The notes: a model not told the origin generated them from the letters alone. A stretch of 41,459 nucleotides of DNA from Bacillus massilinigeriensis (GCF_900111815.1 NZ_LT630027.1:1-41459), one strand, 5' to 3'. Shown: positions 1 to 8,691, counted from the stretch's first letter. Program-made: numbers and translations.

Positions 1-138
1 TTTGGCTAAATTAGGCTGAAGGAACGCTGTCTCTTCGGGCCCTTTTTGCCCCTCCTCCCGCCAGGGAATGATTAACATTAATCTATTGTCGCATGATTTT
101 CTAAAATTGTACCGCCACAATTTTTTCCTAAAACAACA

Positions 139-300
139 AAAAACACTGCCAACGAATATGGCAGCGTACAGGATGAGATCTTTCAGGAAGCCAAACTGGC
201 TAATGCGATTTTAGACCGTATTTTACACCATGCATCGGTAGTAGCAATGGTGGGAAGTTCTTACCGCCTAAAGGATCACTTTACAACAGAAAGCGAGTAA
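139..300 (+). pseudogene. IS21-type IstB ATPase, C-terminal remnant
   Basis: The reading frame ending in TAA at 300 encodes a peptide with the typical end of IS21-family IstB helper ATPases: the core ANAILDRILHHASVV followed by a GSSYRLK-like tail. Everything N-terminal (Walker A and B) is missing, and no start codon or ribosome site precedes it. It is a decayed fragment. It differs from the second istB remnant at 1585-1827 (opposite strand), so the two come from different IS21 relatives or are very old. The first 120 bases of the window show no convincing gene. Confidence 0.7.
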
Positions 301-642
301 TTTTGTACACTCTTAAACGAGCAATAATGTACATATTTACGTTGACATTTATAAATTATGGACTAAAACGTAAAAAAATAGTGATATAGCCACGCAATCG
401 CTATAAAAAATATTCCACGTATGAATATAAAGATTTTCCTCTCTAATAACATAATTCTGCGTATAAACACTAAATCATGTAGGGGTGCTTTTCACCATTT
501 AGAACAAAACAGAATGCTAAGATAATGTAAGCACTACTAACCCCACACTATAAACACAATCCAAACATAAATGCACTAAAAAAATCCTCTTAAGAAAGGG
601 GATTTTTTGTTTAAGTAAATGTATCAAAAATTAACAACTTTT
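301..642. other. AT-rich intergenic stretch
   Basis: No coding frame, RNA gene or repeat could be recognised here. The only clear structure is the terminator hairpin at 579-608, which belongs to the leftward gene that ends at 643. Confidence 0.6.
579..608 (-). terminator. Intrinsic terminator of the 643-1473 gene
   Basis: AAAAAATCC pairs with GGATTTTTT across a short loop. Read on the minus strand the stem is followed by a run of T, 35 bases after the stop codon of the leftward gene. Confidence 0.75.
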
Positions 643-1473
643 TTACTCATATTCTTTATGATTTATTATCCTATAGACTTTTACATTACTCTCATCTATT
701 GATATAAAGTGATTTGATTCTCTTGTATCTAATCCTCTTGTGCTACCTTTAATTTTACCTATTAGTTGAGGACGGCTTTTGCCAATCTCCCAACAATATA
801 GTTCACCATTAGAATTGTATCTATCAAAAAAGTATCCAAATTTTCCTCTTACACAAAGAGCATTTGAGCCATGTAAGACTTTAGGCACTTTGTAAGATTC
901 TAGAGTTTTTTTAGCTGGATTTACGCAAAGCAAAGGAAAGTCAGTATAAGGAAAAAGCCATAATGAAGGAGATTTGCCTTTACAGATAGCGTAACAGTCG
1001 ACAATATATGGTCTATCTAATAAGTCACTATGGTATCTAAATGTGGGAGTACCATTATAGGAAAAAAGTACAAGACCTTCAGTTGAAATTCCACTTCCAA
1101 ACACACCTTCGTCAAAATAACTAATCCAAATACCTTCTTTACTAGTTACTATATCTTCAATACCATCTCCACAGTAAAAGGAGTTTTGAATTTTACCTTC
1201 AGTATTTAAAATATAAAGATTTTCTCTTTTGCTATCATTACGTGCGTCGGCAATTAGGAAACGATTATGGTCAATCCATCTAATTAACGGAAAATCACAA
1301 GTGATATTAATATTATTAAGACTTAATTGAGTGTCACCTATTTGTACTATAAATTTTCTGTTCTTTTCTAATATCAATAATAATCCATAGTTGTCGCTCC
1401 AATCACAATCAATTAATTCAACATTGTTATTACTTGATGGTTTTGAGTACAAAATGGTTTCAATAATGTCCAT
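643..1473 (-). CDS. Uncharacterised protein, possible beta-propeller
   Basis: This 276-residue protein is not recognised as a named family. It has no signal peptide and no membrane segment. It is rich in aromatic residues and alternating hydrophobic strands with recurring turn motifs (for example WSDNYG, DHNRFLIADARND, SKEGIWISYFDEG, ESNHFISIDES). That pattern is what one sees in WD40/YVTN-type beta-propellers, so a repeat-type scaffold is a reasonable but unproven guess. The ATG at 1473 is preceded by GGAGATGA at good spacing, and a terminator lies just past the stop, so it looks like an intact single-gene unit. It sits between two IstB remnants in an IS-rich zone and may be acquired cargo. 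Confidence 0.6.
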   Translation of the reverse strand: MDIIETILYSKPSSNNNVELIDCDWSDNYGLLLILEKNRKFIVQIGDTQLSLNNINITCDFPLIRWIDHNRFLIADARNDSKRENLYILNTEGKIQNSFYCGDGIEDIVTSKEGIWISYFDEGVFGSGISTEGLVLFSYNGTPTFRYHSDLLDRPYIVDCYAICKGKSPSLWLFPYTDFPLLCVNPAKKTLESYKVPKVLHGSNALCVRGKFGYFFDRYNSNGELYCWEIGKSRPQLIGKIKGSTRGLDTRESNHFISIDESNVKVYRIINHKEYE

Positions 1474-1584
1474 GAAATCATCTCCAAAAGAATCATATGT
1501 AAATATTATACAACAGATTTGTATTTGGCAAGCAAAAAATGTATGAAACGGCAGTTAAAAATGTAGCCACCTGCCAACCGTTTT

Positions 1585-1827
1585 CTAATTTTGTAATAAT
1601 GACTCCTTATAGCGATGACTATCGCCATTAAATACCACCAGATGAGAGTGATGGATCAGTCGGTCAATGACTGCTTCCGTTAATATTGGATCTCCAAAGA
1701 CGTGGTTCCACTGACCGAACTGAAGATTGGTCGTAATAATAATACTCTTGGACTCATAACACATTGAAATAATTTGGAATAATAGTTCTCCACCGTAAGC
1801 CCGAATTATAAAAAAAGAACGCACCAT
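1585..1827 (-). pseudogene. IS21-family IstB ATPase, C-terminal remnant
   Basis: About 70 residues match the C-terminal part of IstB, the AAA+ helper ATPase of IS21 elements. The GGELLFQIIS motif, the sensor segment SIIITTNLQFGQW, the FGDP turn and the AVIDRLIHHSHLVVFNGDS tail are visible. The N-terminal two thirds with Walker A and B are gone. Homology stops close to position 1810, just before the probable left end of the IS66 element at 1831, which suggests that the IS66 element or a linked deletion destroyed istB. No istA is present. The apparent ATG at 1827 is not an authentic start. Confidence 0.85.
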
Positions 1828-1846
1828 CCGGTACGCATCACAAATA

Positions 1847-1881
1847 GCCGTAAATTCTGATTCTTTGAATCGAATTACGGC
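1847..1881 (-). terminator. Hairpin after IS66 tnpC
   Basis: A long, nearly perfect stem (GCCGTAAATTC with GAATTACGGC, and an inner GATTC/GAATC) starts right after the tnpC stop codon on the minus strand. The U-run is weak, so it may act as a modest terminator or as a barrier at the element end. Confidence 0.5.
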
Positions 1882-1882
1882 T

Positions 1883-3486
1883 TTATTTACGACATTCTAG
1901 CTGTATCTTCTTTGACCAGGGCAAGTACTGATCCAAAATTCCAGGATCTTGATGGATACCGAGATTCGGTAGATCGGTGAAAAGCTTCTTTATGTATTCG
2001 TAGAAATCAATGCCATTACTTTTGGCTGTTTCTGCGATACTTAAACAAATGGCATTGGCTTTTGCACCTGCTTCACTCACGCTAAAGAGCCAGTTTTTTC
2101 TCCCTATAACGTTTGGTCGGATGGCATTTTCGGCGGGGTTATTATCAATTTCAATGCGCCCATCGTACAGGAATGCTTTGAGTCCATTTGCCCTATTCAG
2201 TGTGTATTCGGCTGCTATGGCAAGGGCATTTTTTCCGTAGAATGGCGATTTTTCAACCCATTCAAGGAATTTCACAACAATCGGCTTTGAGTATTTTTGG
2301 CGTTTTTTTCTGCGCTTACTCGGAGACAACCGTTTAAATTTCCTTTCGAGTCGGTATAAATCGTCACAATAACTCACGCCAATCTGACCATTTTTGCTGT
2401 CCGCTTTCAGCCAATAGCAACGAACGTGCGCCCAACAGTTTGCGAAGGTAACGCCTTTCAACTTCCCATAGGCAGAATAGCCATCACAAATAATGGTCCC
2501 AGAAAAGCCTTCAGTGAAGCTTTCAAGGATTAGCGGGCCCGTGACAAAGCACTTTGAAAACGAGTCATTGGCGGCCCTTGGCATGGCACACTTCGATACA
2601 CCCAATTATAAGCATTGGTTTGACCGGATTTCCCATCAGATCGATAGAGAATTTGTCCATACGTTTCATCGACGTGTAAAAGGGATTTCGTCATCATTAA
2701 ATGCTTCATACGTTCATAAATGGGCAATAACCAATCGTGTGAGGCACGAATAACCCAATTCGAAAGGTTCTTATCGTTGGTATTCAGGCCATAACGGTCC
2801 CATTCTTTTACCTGACGGTAAAGGGGTAAGTATTGTGAGAATTTATCATATATGACTTTGGCAAGTACGCTAGGACTTGCGATACTGCGTTGAATAGTTG
2901 GCTGCGGTGCTTTACCTCGTTTAATTTGCGCCTTTTGAAATGTTTCACCTTTGCAATTTTTACATTCATAGGCATGTTCAATGTGTTGTACTTTCTTCAT
3001 TCTTGCCGGAATAAATTCTGCTTCTTCGCGTACGATTGTGCTGCCAATTTCACTCATTTGTCCCTGGCAACACTCACATTGCGTATTTTCTGGATGATAG
3101 TGAATTGCTTCTACTTCTATGTCATCACGTAATGAATCATTTCGTTTTTTCTTCTGAATCGTTCGAACAACAGTATAGGAAATAGTCTGTTGGCTTTGTT
3201 CATCTGTGTGCTCAGATTCGCTAAAAGACGAGTCATCATCAAATAAGGAAGCTTGCCCTTCTGGGATGTTATATCTCGACTTTTCTGTTTTCGAGCCATA
3301 TAAGAGCTTTGTAAAGTGTCGAAGTTGTTGCGTCAACGTTTCATTCTGTTTCAACGATTGATCCAATTTTTTCGATAGTTCTCGGTTTTGTTGATTGGAA
3401 TGAGCCAATTGCTCTTCAAGCAATTGAATCACTCTCTCCAATTGGTTTTCATTCTTAGAAGAAGCCTTCGTCACATCATTCACCAC
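1883..3486 (-). pseudogene. tnpC: IS66 transposase TnpC, frameshifted
   Basis: The DDE transposase of the IS66 element is split into two frames. The upstream part (3486 to about 2530) has the leucine-rich N-terminal coiled coil (about residues 15-60), a Cys-rich zinc-binding section (CECC and CKNC) and the first catalytic Asp in LLHVDETYG. The downstream part (about 2545 to 1883) has the second Asp in TIICDGYSAYGK and the Glu in NPAENAIRP. The frames join at SRAR/LILESFTEGF near 2530-2545, where one base is out of register and a TAA stops the first frame. Without the shift the protein would be about 534 residues, normal for the family. The start is a GTG at 3486. I infer an inactivating mutation or a sequencing error; no slippery motif argues for programmed frameshifting. 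Confidence 0.88.
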
Positions 3487-3564
3487 TTTTCGCTCTTATT
3501 CACTCTTCTTATTATAGCGAGTTCGAACAGCGGCATAAAGATATAAAATGAAGGATTTTTCAAT

Positions 3565-3918
3565 TTAAAACGAACCCTTTGGTGATGGCTGGATTGCCTT
3601 TGGCTGCTGGATGGATAACCCTTCAAGAAGCCAGCGAAGCTCTTGTTGCGAAAGATTACGTACTTCCTTTTCATCTTTTGGCCATTGGAGTTTACCGTTA
3701 TCTAAGCGTTTATAAAGTATGGCGAAGCTATCACCGTCGAAGTATAAACATTTATAGCGATCTTTACTCCATCCTGCAAATAAGAAAATGGAATCACCAT
3801 ATGGATCCAGTTCGAAAGAATCTTGAATCAGCGTTGCCAGTCCATCAATGCCTTTTCGCATATCAGTTTTTCCACAAATGATATAAATATTTTTTACACT
3901 TGTATAGTCATATTTCAC
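3565..3918 (-). CDS. tnpB: IS66 accessory protein TnpB
   Basis: This 117-residue protein is the IS66 Orf2/TnpB family (PF05717). It shows the conserved start ICGKTDMRKGIDGL, the middle segment SIFLFAGWSKDRYKCLYFDGDSF with its aromatic core, and RLDNGKLQWP. The protein is needed for IS66 transposition, but its biochemical role is not settled. Its ATG overlaps the tnpA stop codon by four bases (ATGA), which suggests translational coupling. It appears intact. Confidence 0.92.
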   Translation of the reverse strand: MKYDYTSVKNIYIICGKTDMRKGIDGLATLIQDSFELDPYGDSIFLFAGWSKDRYKCLYFDGDSFAILYKRLDNGKLQWPKDEKEVRNLSQQELRWLLEGLSIQQPKAIQPSPKGSF

Positions 3919-4109
3919 AGGTGTTTCAGCTCCCTCATAACCGTTTGGATCAAGTGCTGATCCATAGCGTTGGAGAAGGAGATTTCGACGTTAGCCTTTT
4001 TGATCGTGCAAACGTGACTTGTGGTAGATGGTGAAGCGGTGGATGGATAGGAAACGTTATTTTCGTTATGTAATGTAACGGGGACAATGGTGAGTTTTTG
4101 TTGCAGCAT
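3915..4109 (-). CDS. tnpA: IS66 accessory protein TnpA (short form)
   Basis: A 64-residue protein starting at the ATG at 4109, preceded by GGGAGGTG at ideal spacing. An upstream in-frame ATG would give 74 residues but has no ribosome site. The C-terminal half (IKKANVEISFSNAMDQHLIQ) matches the C-terminus of IS66 Orf1/TnpA proteins. The N-terminal helix-turn-helix seen in longer relatives is missing, so this is a short variant. It is the first gene of the element, and its ribosome site lies in a hairpin (4117-4158). Confidence 0.75.
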   Translation of the reverse strand: MLQQKLTIVPVTLHNENNVSYPSTASPSTTSHVCTIKKANVEISFSNAMDQHLIQTVMRELKHL

Positions 4110-4116
4110 AGGAAAA

Positions 4117-4158
4117 GCACCTCCCTTAGATGGATACATTCATCGTACCAGGAGGTGC
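4117..4158 (-). promoter_or_regulatory. Stem-loop covering the tnpA Shine-Dalgarno
   Basis: On the minus strand GCACCTCC (4158-4151) pairs perfectly with GGAGGTGC (4124-4117), and the second arm is the ribosome binding site of tnpA. The hairpin lies between the IS end at 4194 and the gene. It would form in transcripts entering from outside the element, limiting transposase translation, as known for IS10 and IS50. For this element the function is inferred. Confidence 0.6.
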
Positions 4159-4194
4159 TGCATGCTTATATGCGTTGTTTGATTGGGGGCTTAC

Positions 4195-4402
4195 TGTTCA
4201 GGCTTACATAGAAGAAAAGGAACAGATAATACAATTAACTAGAGAAGAGCTTGAATCATCTACAGATGTTCCTGTAAAAAGAAGTAACAAAGAATATGTA
4301 TTGTTATTAGACATATTTTTTGCTGATGAATCTAAACAAACTGAAAAGATTAAAGTTGCTATTGCAGGTCTTATTATGGCAGATATTAAAAAGAATTAAT
4401 TG
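4195..4402 (+). pseudogene. C-terminal remnant of an unknown gene
   Basis: An open frame runs from the IS66 right end to a TAA at 4400-4402. It encodes about 68 charged residues (YIEEKEQIIQLTREELESS and a hydrophobic LLLDIFF segment). No ribosome site or native start lies outside the IS, so this is probably the 3' end of a gene truncated by the insertion. I do not recognise the family. Confidence 0.4.
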
Positions 4403-4542
4403 TGCCTTTTGTTGTTATGCTTTATATACAAATTACTATCAATCTCAAATGCATTTGAGTCATTTGGTACAAAAAATTAACAAATTTTGAATATTATATA
4501 GTACAATTATATTGCATATACATAAACTAGGAGGATTCAGCT

Positions 4543-5190
4543 ATGTCTAAATTAGTTAATTGCAAAGCATGTGAAAAGGAAATTGCAAAAGGTGTTAAAA
4601 AGTGTCCAAGCTGTGGCAAAGACCAACGCTCATGGTTTGGCAGACACAAGATTCTAAGTTTTATTGGAGCAATTATTATTCTTGGTGGTATTGGTAGTGC
4701 TTTAGGTGGAGGAAGTGAAGAAACTTCATCATCAGTTTCTAAAAGTGGGGAAGTAAAGCAAGAAGCTAAGAAAGAAGAAGTGCAATTCAAAGTAGGAGAT
4801 ATTATCAAAGTAGATAGCCTAGAGTACACTGTAACAAAGGTTGAGGAAAAGGATAAGGTTGGTAATGAGTACATTAATAAAACAGTTTCTAATGGTGGAA
4901 CTTTCGTAGCAATTCAATACACAGTCAAAAACGTAGGTGACGAGCCTGTAGGCATGTTCGACTATCCATCTATAAATCTAGTAGATGAAAAAGGTGCGAA
5001 ATATGACGCAGATATTGATGCGAGTTCAAATTACGCAATAGAAACAGATATTGACAATTCAAAGATTGCATCAGACCTAAATCCTGATATTCAAGTGACA
5101 GCTACAGATGTTTATGAAGTATCTAAGGCAAAGTATTCTCAAGGCAAATGGTTTATCCATATAGGAGATGCTAAAGTTCAACTTAAGTAG
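4543..5190 (+). CDS. Zinc-ribbon, membrane-anchored DUF4352 protein
   Basis: This 215-residue protein has three parts. Residues 1-28 form a zinc ribbon with cysteines at 7, 10, 21 and 24. Residues about 34-54 are one membrane helix followed by Gly and Ser-rich linker sequence. From about residue 78 to the end there is an immunoglobulin-like beta domain of the DUF4352 type (GGTFVAIQYTVKN), usually extracytoplasmic. The topology would be zinc ribbon inside, beta domain outside. The ATG follows AGGAGG at good spacing, and a terminator follows the stop. Function is unknown. Such proteins are often found near phage or IS sequences in Bacillus. It appears intact. Confidence 0.8.
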   Translation: MSKLVNCKACEKEIAKGVKKCPSCGKDQRSWFGRHKILSFIGAIIILGGIGSALGGGSEETSSSVSKSGEVKQEAKKEEVQFKVGDIIKVDSLEYTVTKVEEKDKVGNEYINKTVSNGGTFVAIQYTVKNVGDEPVGMFDYPSINLVDEKGAKYDADIDASSNYAIETDIDNSKIASDLNPDIQVTATDVYEVSKAKYSQGKWFIHIGDAKVQLK

Positions 5191-5261
5191 AACTTTCAGG
5201 GTACATTTAATGAAATAGAAATCTAATGATTTTCAATGTATAATACTATTTAGTGTATGGT

Positions 5262-5296
5262 AAAAGAAGGGGGTTGGAAGTAGACTTCCTTCTTTT
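5262..5296 (+). terminator. Intrinsic terminator of the DUF4352 gene
   Basis: AAAAGAAGG pairs with CCTTCTTTT, ending in a T-rich tract, about 70 bases after the stop codon at 5190. Confidence 0.75.
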
Positions 5297-5415
5297 ATGT
5301 ATTAGTTGACTATTTATTGTTTATTAAGGTATACCTTTAAAAACAATAATAAGAAATTATATGATAACTCCAATATTCTACTATTGTATTTCTTAGTTGA
5401 ATTACCGAGGTGATA

Positions 5416-5928
5416 TTATCTTTTTATTTTTTCTAGAATAGACTTAACAAATTGGGCTTTATCATCTGCATATTTATGTTTATTATTTTTATTTAGTGTT
5501 GATAATTTCTGTTTAAGTTGTTCGTATTCAATTCTTGCTGTATCGTTATTTCTCAAATAATCCCTAAAATCCAACTGTTCAAGTAAATATTTACTTCCAC
5601 TTTGGTACATATGGATTTGATGTGTTCTTGGTTCACCTTTATTAAAGTAATGTCTATCTGGTAAAACATTTATTCCTTTGTATGAGTAACCAAGAGTTTC
5701 TAAAGGAATAACATCTTTTTCACCATCATGAAAATCTTTAATTTCAATAGCTATATCAATAATTGGTTTTGCACTTAATTGTCTAACAGCTGTACTACCA
5801 ATATGGCGAACAGCTAGAATATGTTGACCAACTACCTTTTGTATCCTCTCTTGCTCTAATAAAAATTCCCTTTCCCATTCTTTTGTCCAAGGAACTAAAA
5901 AAACCTCACCTTTTGGTAATCCAAGCAT
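5416..5928 (-). CDS. GrpB/UPF0157 family protein
   Basis: This 170-residue protein belongs to the GrpB family (PF04229), which has a nucleotidyltransferase-like fold. The diagnostic motif RHIGSTAVRQLSAKPIIDIAI is present around residues 41-61, including the GS and the metal-type Asp, with VPWTKEWEREF near the N-terminus and QIHMYQSGS later. Members are often fused to dephospho-CoA kinase or stand alone, and their substrate is unknown. Length matches the stand-alone family. It has no operon partner here and is flanked by IS remnants. No defect is visible. Confidence 0.88.
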   Translation of the reverse strand: MLGLPKGEVFLVPWTKEWEREFLLEQERIQKVVGQHILAVRHIGSTAVRQLSAKPIIDIAIEIKDFHDGEKDVIPLETLGYSYKGINVLPDRHYFNKGEPRTHQIHMYQSGSKYLLEQLDFRDYLRNNDTARIEYEQLKQKLSTLNKNNKHKYADDKAQFVKSILEKIKR

Positions 5929-6093
5929 TTCAATACCTCCATATCTTAAATGTTTCTTATCGTCTATTTAATGTATTTGAATCAATTTCATAATTGCTCT
6001 TTTTAAAAAAGCTAAAACGACTCCTGTTAGGGAATAAGCCTTTTTTTAAAATGATTTTTGAAAATGTGAGCAGTTGTTTGCACTCCAAATAGT

Positions 6094-6116
6094 AGGTTGA
6101 AAACAATCAACCTTTT
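6094..6116 (+). terminator. Small hairpin with T-run
   Basis: AGGTTGA pairs with TCAACCT and is followed by TTTT on the plus strand. It lies just downstream of the decayed transposase (minus strand) and may be part of that element's terminal region. Confidence 0.4.
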
Positions 6117-6128
6117 CCAAACGCTCTA

Positions 6129-7427
6129 TTAAGCAGCTGCTTGTTGATCACTCCATTGTTGGTTCATCCGATCGGCAGCCAATTTTGATGCATTGTAAAC
6201 AAGAGTAACCAAATCAAAATGGAGTTTCGCCTTTCTTCCTGTCCGATGATGCACATTGTTCAACTGGAAGAATTCTTCTAAATAGGCATTTACTCGTTCC
6301 ACGGCTGTTCTTCTGCGTAAATGGCCTTCTACTTTTCGGAACCACGGGCTGGTGCTGTATATCGTCTGAGGTCTGTTTGAATACGGACTTTATAGACTTT
6401 CTGGCATAAGGAATCCTTTGCCAAAGGGGCGCACTCTTTTGACCGGACGTATTTTAGAGATTGGTTCTTCTTATCATAGCTGTTATAACGATACGAATGC
6501 TTCCTGACGCAAGTAAGGGCAAAATGCTCGTCATAGCCGGCCCACTCGCCCTCGCCGCGTTTGTTGTAGGCGATGACGGAGTGGGCTTTCAGCGCGAAAA
6601 GTTGTTGGTAAATCGGAACGAAATCATAACCGGCATCCATGTATCCATGCTGAATAGAAAGGGGCAGCTCTTGAACGCCCTTTAAAAGAAGTATCGCAGC
6701 TTTGCCGTCATTCAAGTTTCCCGAACTCATCATGGATTGAAGAATACACTAACTTTTTTGTCCCGACAGCTAGATGGGCTTTGTATCCGTACCAGAAGAC
6801 GTTTTTCCCTTCGCTGTTTTTCTTGATGCCCCAGGCAGGTTCAACTGGCATTTCCGAGCGAAGTTCTTCTATGGAAATATCCAGCTGATCGGCGATGGTC
6901 TTTTCGTACAAGATTTTATTCTATTCTTCTGCTCTTTTTTGCTGGTCGTACTATTCTTTTTCTTCTTTCTTTTTACGAACACGTTTTTTAGGTTCCAGCT
7001 TGGCTTTCTTTTCTGCGGCAGGTGCCTGATCCCTAGCCTGGAAGTGAGAGGCATCGATTGCCACATTTTCGTCGTCGACAAAGCATTCCTCCATCGCTTG
7101 AAGAAGAAGCGACTCCTTTTCTTTTTCCAATATGTTAGATGCAGAGAGTCTATCAATTAAACGGGAATAGGACGCTTCGTCAGGACTTGGTCCGAAACGA
7201 GAAATCCACATTCAAGGCGAAATAAGATCATGTTTCAACCTTTTTACGAGATCCTTAATAGTTGGGATGCGCTCCACTAGTCTGGCTACCAAAGAACAAA
7301 TCATTGCAGCGTAATTTAGCTCGGCAGGAGAACCGCGCTAAGATTTTTTTGAAACGGCAAAAACAGCAGAATCCAGGTTTATCGCAGAAAAAACAGCTTG
7401 AAACTGTTGGATAGGGTTCCAAATCAT
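6129..7427 (-). pseudogene. Decayed IS1182/IS4-like DDE transposase
   Basis: Pieces in several frames add up to one transposase. The start is an ATG at 7427 (MIWNPIQQFQAVF), followed by the N-terminal piece SLVARLVERIPTIKDLVKRL. Next come the first catalytic Asp in NVAIDASHFQARDQAP, the second in YMDAGYDFVPIYQQL, a Cys-rich section and the Glu in RTAVERVNAYL. The C-terminus is LHFDLVTLVYNASKLA, ending in TAA at 6129. There is an in-frame TAG after residue 30, a TGA near 7210 and multiple frameshifts. The element is dead. The family name is from general similarity (DDE, IS4/IS5 superfamily) and the exact IS group is uncertain. Confidence 0.85.
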
Positions 7428-7740
7428 ATACCAAACAGGCTTCCTTGTCTTATAATAGAGATAGGGAGAATTCCTCCAATCTCTATTGTTTTGGTCCTAC
7501 TTAACAAATTCGAGATTTTGGGGAGGTGCTCCTTTTTTGGTGCCTATAAAACCTTGATAGACAAGGGCTCAGATTCATGAAATTCATTCAATTATGTATA
7601 AATTTGGTATAAAATAGAATAAGTTTATGCTCATAGGTATATAGTTGTAAAATTGAATTTATTTAACTGTTAAAATCTGAAAGATGTTATGATGTGAAAT
7701 ATAATCATGGAAAATATTTTTTGGTGTATAGGAGGATCTT
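7428..7740. other. Intergenic stretch with IS-end hairpins
   Basis: It contains an inverted repeat AATAGAGAT/ATCTCTATT with a GGAG/CTCC core (about 7452-7486) upstream of the decayed transposase. A second small palindrome GGAGGTGCTCC lies near 7521-7531. These probably mark the former IS end. No coding frame is convincing. Confidence 0.4.
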
Positions 7741-7943
7741 ATGGAGAAATTTTGTTCAAAGTGTAACTCTACAATGGTAGAGGCAAAACTAGATAGTAAG
7801 GTCCGATTCGTGTTTCAATAAAACGAGAAAAGGTAGGATTATTAGCTTTAAAATCAGCAGATCTTTCGGCGATTGAAGCCTTTGTTTGTCCGAACTGTGG
7901 GCTCATTGATTGGTATGCAGCAGAACCAAGTAAGTTTAGCTAA
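7741..7943 (+). pseudogene. Small zinc-ribbon protein, frameshifted
   Basis: The ATG at 7741 follows AGGAGGATCTT, a strong ribosome site. The first frame gives MEKFCSKCNSTMVEAKLDSK and stops at 7821. The following segment in another frame gives LLALKSADLSAIEAFVCPNC and ends in TAA at 7943. Together they make a protein of about 65 residues with one CxxC knuckle at each end, a common small zinc-ribbon architecture in Bacillus. Joining them needs a frame change near 7815-7830, so the gene is either recently broken or carries a sequence error. Confidence 0.6.
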
Positions 7944-7975
7944 TTGAACATCTATAAACAAGTTGAAAAGGAGTA

Positions 7976-8094
7976 ATGAGCATGAGTACTGGGAAAAACA
8001 ACTTTGGAAGCAATTAATGAATAATGGATTTTTCACAGCAATATTTATTGTGTTACTAAGCGCTATAGCACTTGCTTTTGTATTATTAAAATAA
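7976..8094 (+). pseudogene. Tiny membrane protein, probably frameshifted
   Basis: An ATG at 7976 with AAGGAG just upstream opens a frame that soon stops. The adjacent frame reads EYWEKQLWKQLMNNG and then one hydrophobic helix FFTAIFIVLLSAIALAF, ending in TAA at 8094. The product would be a 38-residue single-pass membrane peptide if the frame changed near 7980. Alternatively only the 25 residues from the internal ATG are made. It lies 32 bases after the broken zinc-ribbon gene, so the two probably formed one unit ending at the 8098-8147 hairpin. Confidence 0.4.
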
Positions 8095-8097
8095 CAG

Positions 8098-8147
8098 AAA
8101 AAAGGCAAGAGAATAGCAATGTTAGTGTTTAGAAAGCTGCCTTTTTT
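8098..8147 (+). terminator. Intrinsic terminator-like stem
   Basis: AAAAAAGGCA pairs with TGCCTTTTTT around a loop of about 30 bases, directly after the small membrane ORF. Confidence 0.6.
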
Positions 8148-8260
8148 CATTATCAACTTAAAACTTTGAAAATACAGATTTATCTAATCTAATTCAAAAG
8201 AATTGATCGGCCATTTGATCTATTTGATCAAGCATCCCATCATGAATTACCTTCTCTAAT

Positions 8261-8452
8261 TCAAATGTCATATTCCCCAAAAATAATAATGGAGCTTTCG
8301 TAGTCGTGAGTTTTCTTCGTGATAGTATGACAAGCAGGACATTTATGCGATTTAAGAGGCATCTCTGTATGAATGCAAAGTCTCCCATCCACTGACTCCA
8401 CCTTGGTGACCATTACTTCTTCAAAACCAGGTAAAATTATGTTAGAGTGCAT
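8261..8452 (-). pseudogene. ISL3-like transposase N-terminal remnant
   Basis: The 63-residue frame starting at the ATG at 8452 matches the N-terminal zinc-finger region of ISL3 transposases. It has an ILPGFEEV start, a basic VTKVESVDG segment and the metal site SHKCPACHTITKKTHDYE. After HDYE the similarity ends and the frame closes. Nothing of the DDE catalytic core is present. A second overlapping frame (8194-8388) has no recognisable content. Confidence 0.7.
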
Positions 8453-8576
8453 TATGCACGTATCTCCAATTCCTGCTTGTTTTTCAGCAACTCAAGTATA
8501 AAAGATTGGATGGTTACGTGCATTTTTTTGTTCAAAATTGTGTAAGAACCCCAATAAATATTATAGAACCCAAAGG

Positions 8577-8606
8577 AGCACCGTTCCATTTAATGTGGAA
8601 GGTGCT
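8577..8606 (+). terminator. Terminator-like hairpin
   Basis: AGCACC and TTCCA pair with TGGAA and GGTGCT, followed by GTTTTAATTGTTTTT. It separates the IS debris from the regulator gene. Confidence 0.6.
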
Positions 8607-8691
8607 GTTTTAATTGTTTTTCAATCTTAGGATAATATAAGTAGTGATAAAATAGTACTAATAAAAACGTTTAATGGTAAAGGGTGAGAAC

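Larger units (their letters stand above)
1831..4194 (-). mobile_element. IS66-family insertion sequence
   Basis: The element holds the IS66 gene set tnpA-tnpB-tnpC in order on the minus strand. The right end reads (minus strand) GTAAGCCCCCAATCAAACAA, beginning with the GTAAGC typical of IS66 terminal repeats. The left end is best placed at 1831, GTACGCATCACAAAT, which matches only imperfectly. The 8 bases outside each end (ACCATCCG left, TGTTCAGG right) differ, so no target duplication is seen. That implies a rearranged insertion or a misplaced left end. tnpC is frameshifted, so the copy is probably not autonomous. Confidence 0.75.

Noticed and set aside
1-120. Possible structured RNA or riboswitch at the window start
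   Set aside because: The GC-rich patch has short complementary pieces but no known consensus and no gene placed to use it.
2530-2545. Programmed frameshifting in tnpC
   Set aside because: The joint lacks a slippery heptamer, and IS66 transposases are normally single frame. Mutation or sequence error is simpler.
4130-4399. An 89-residue plus-strand gene starting inside the IS66 end
   Set aside because: Its first 20 residues are IS66 terminal sequence with no proper ribosome site. Only the part after 4194 is native and is called as a remnant.
7398-7580. A 60-residue plus-strand open frame
   Set aside because: It is antisense to the start of the decayed transposase and its end region, with no ribosome site.
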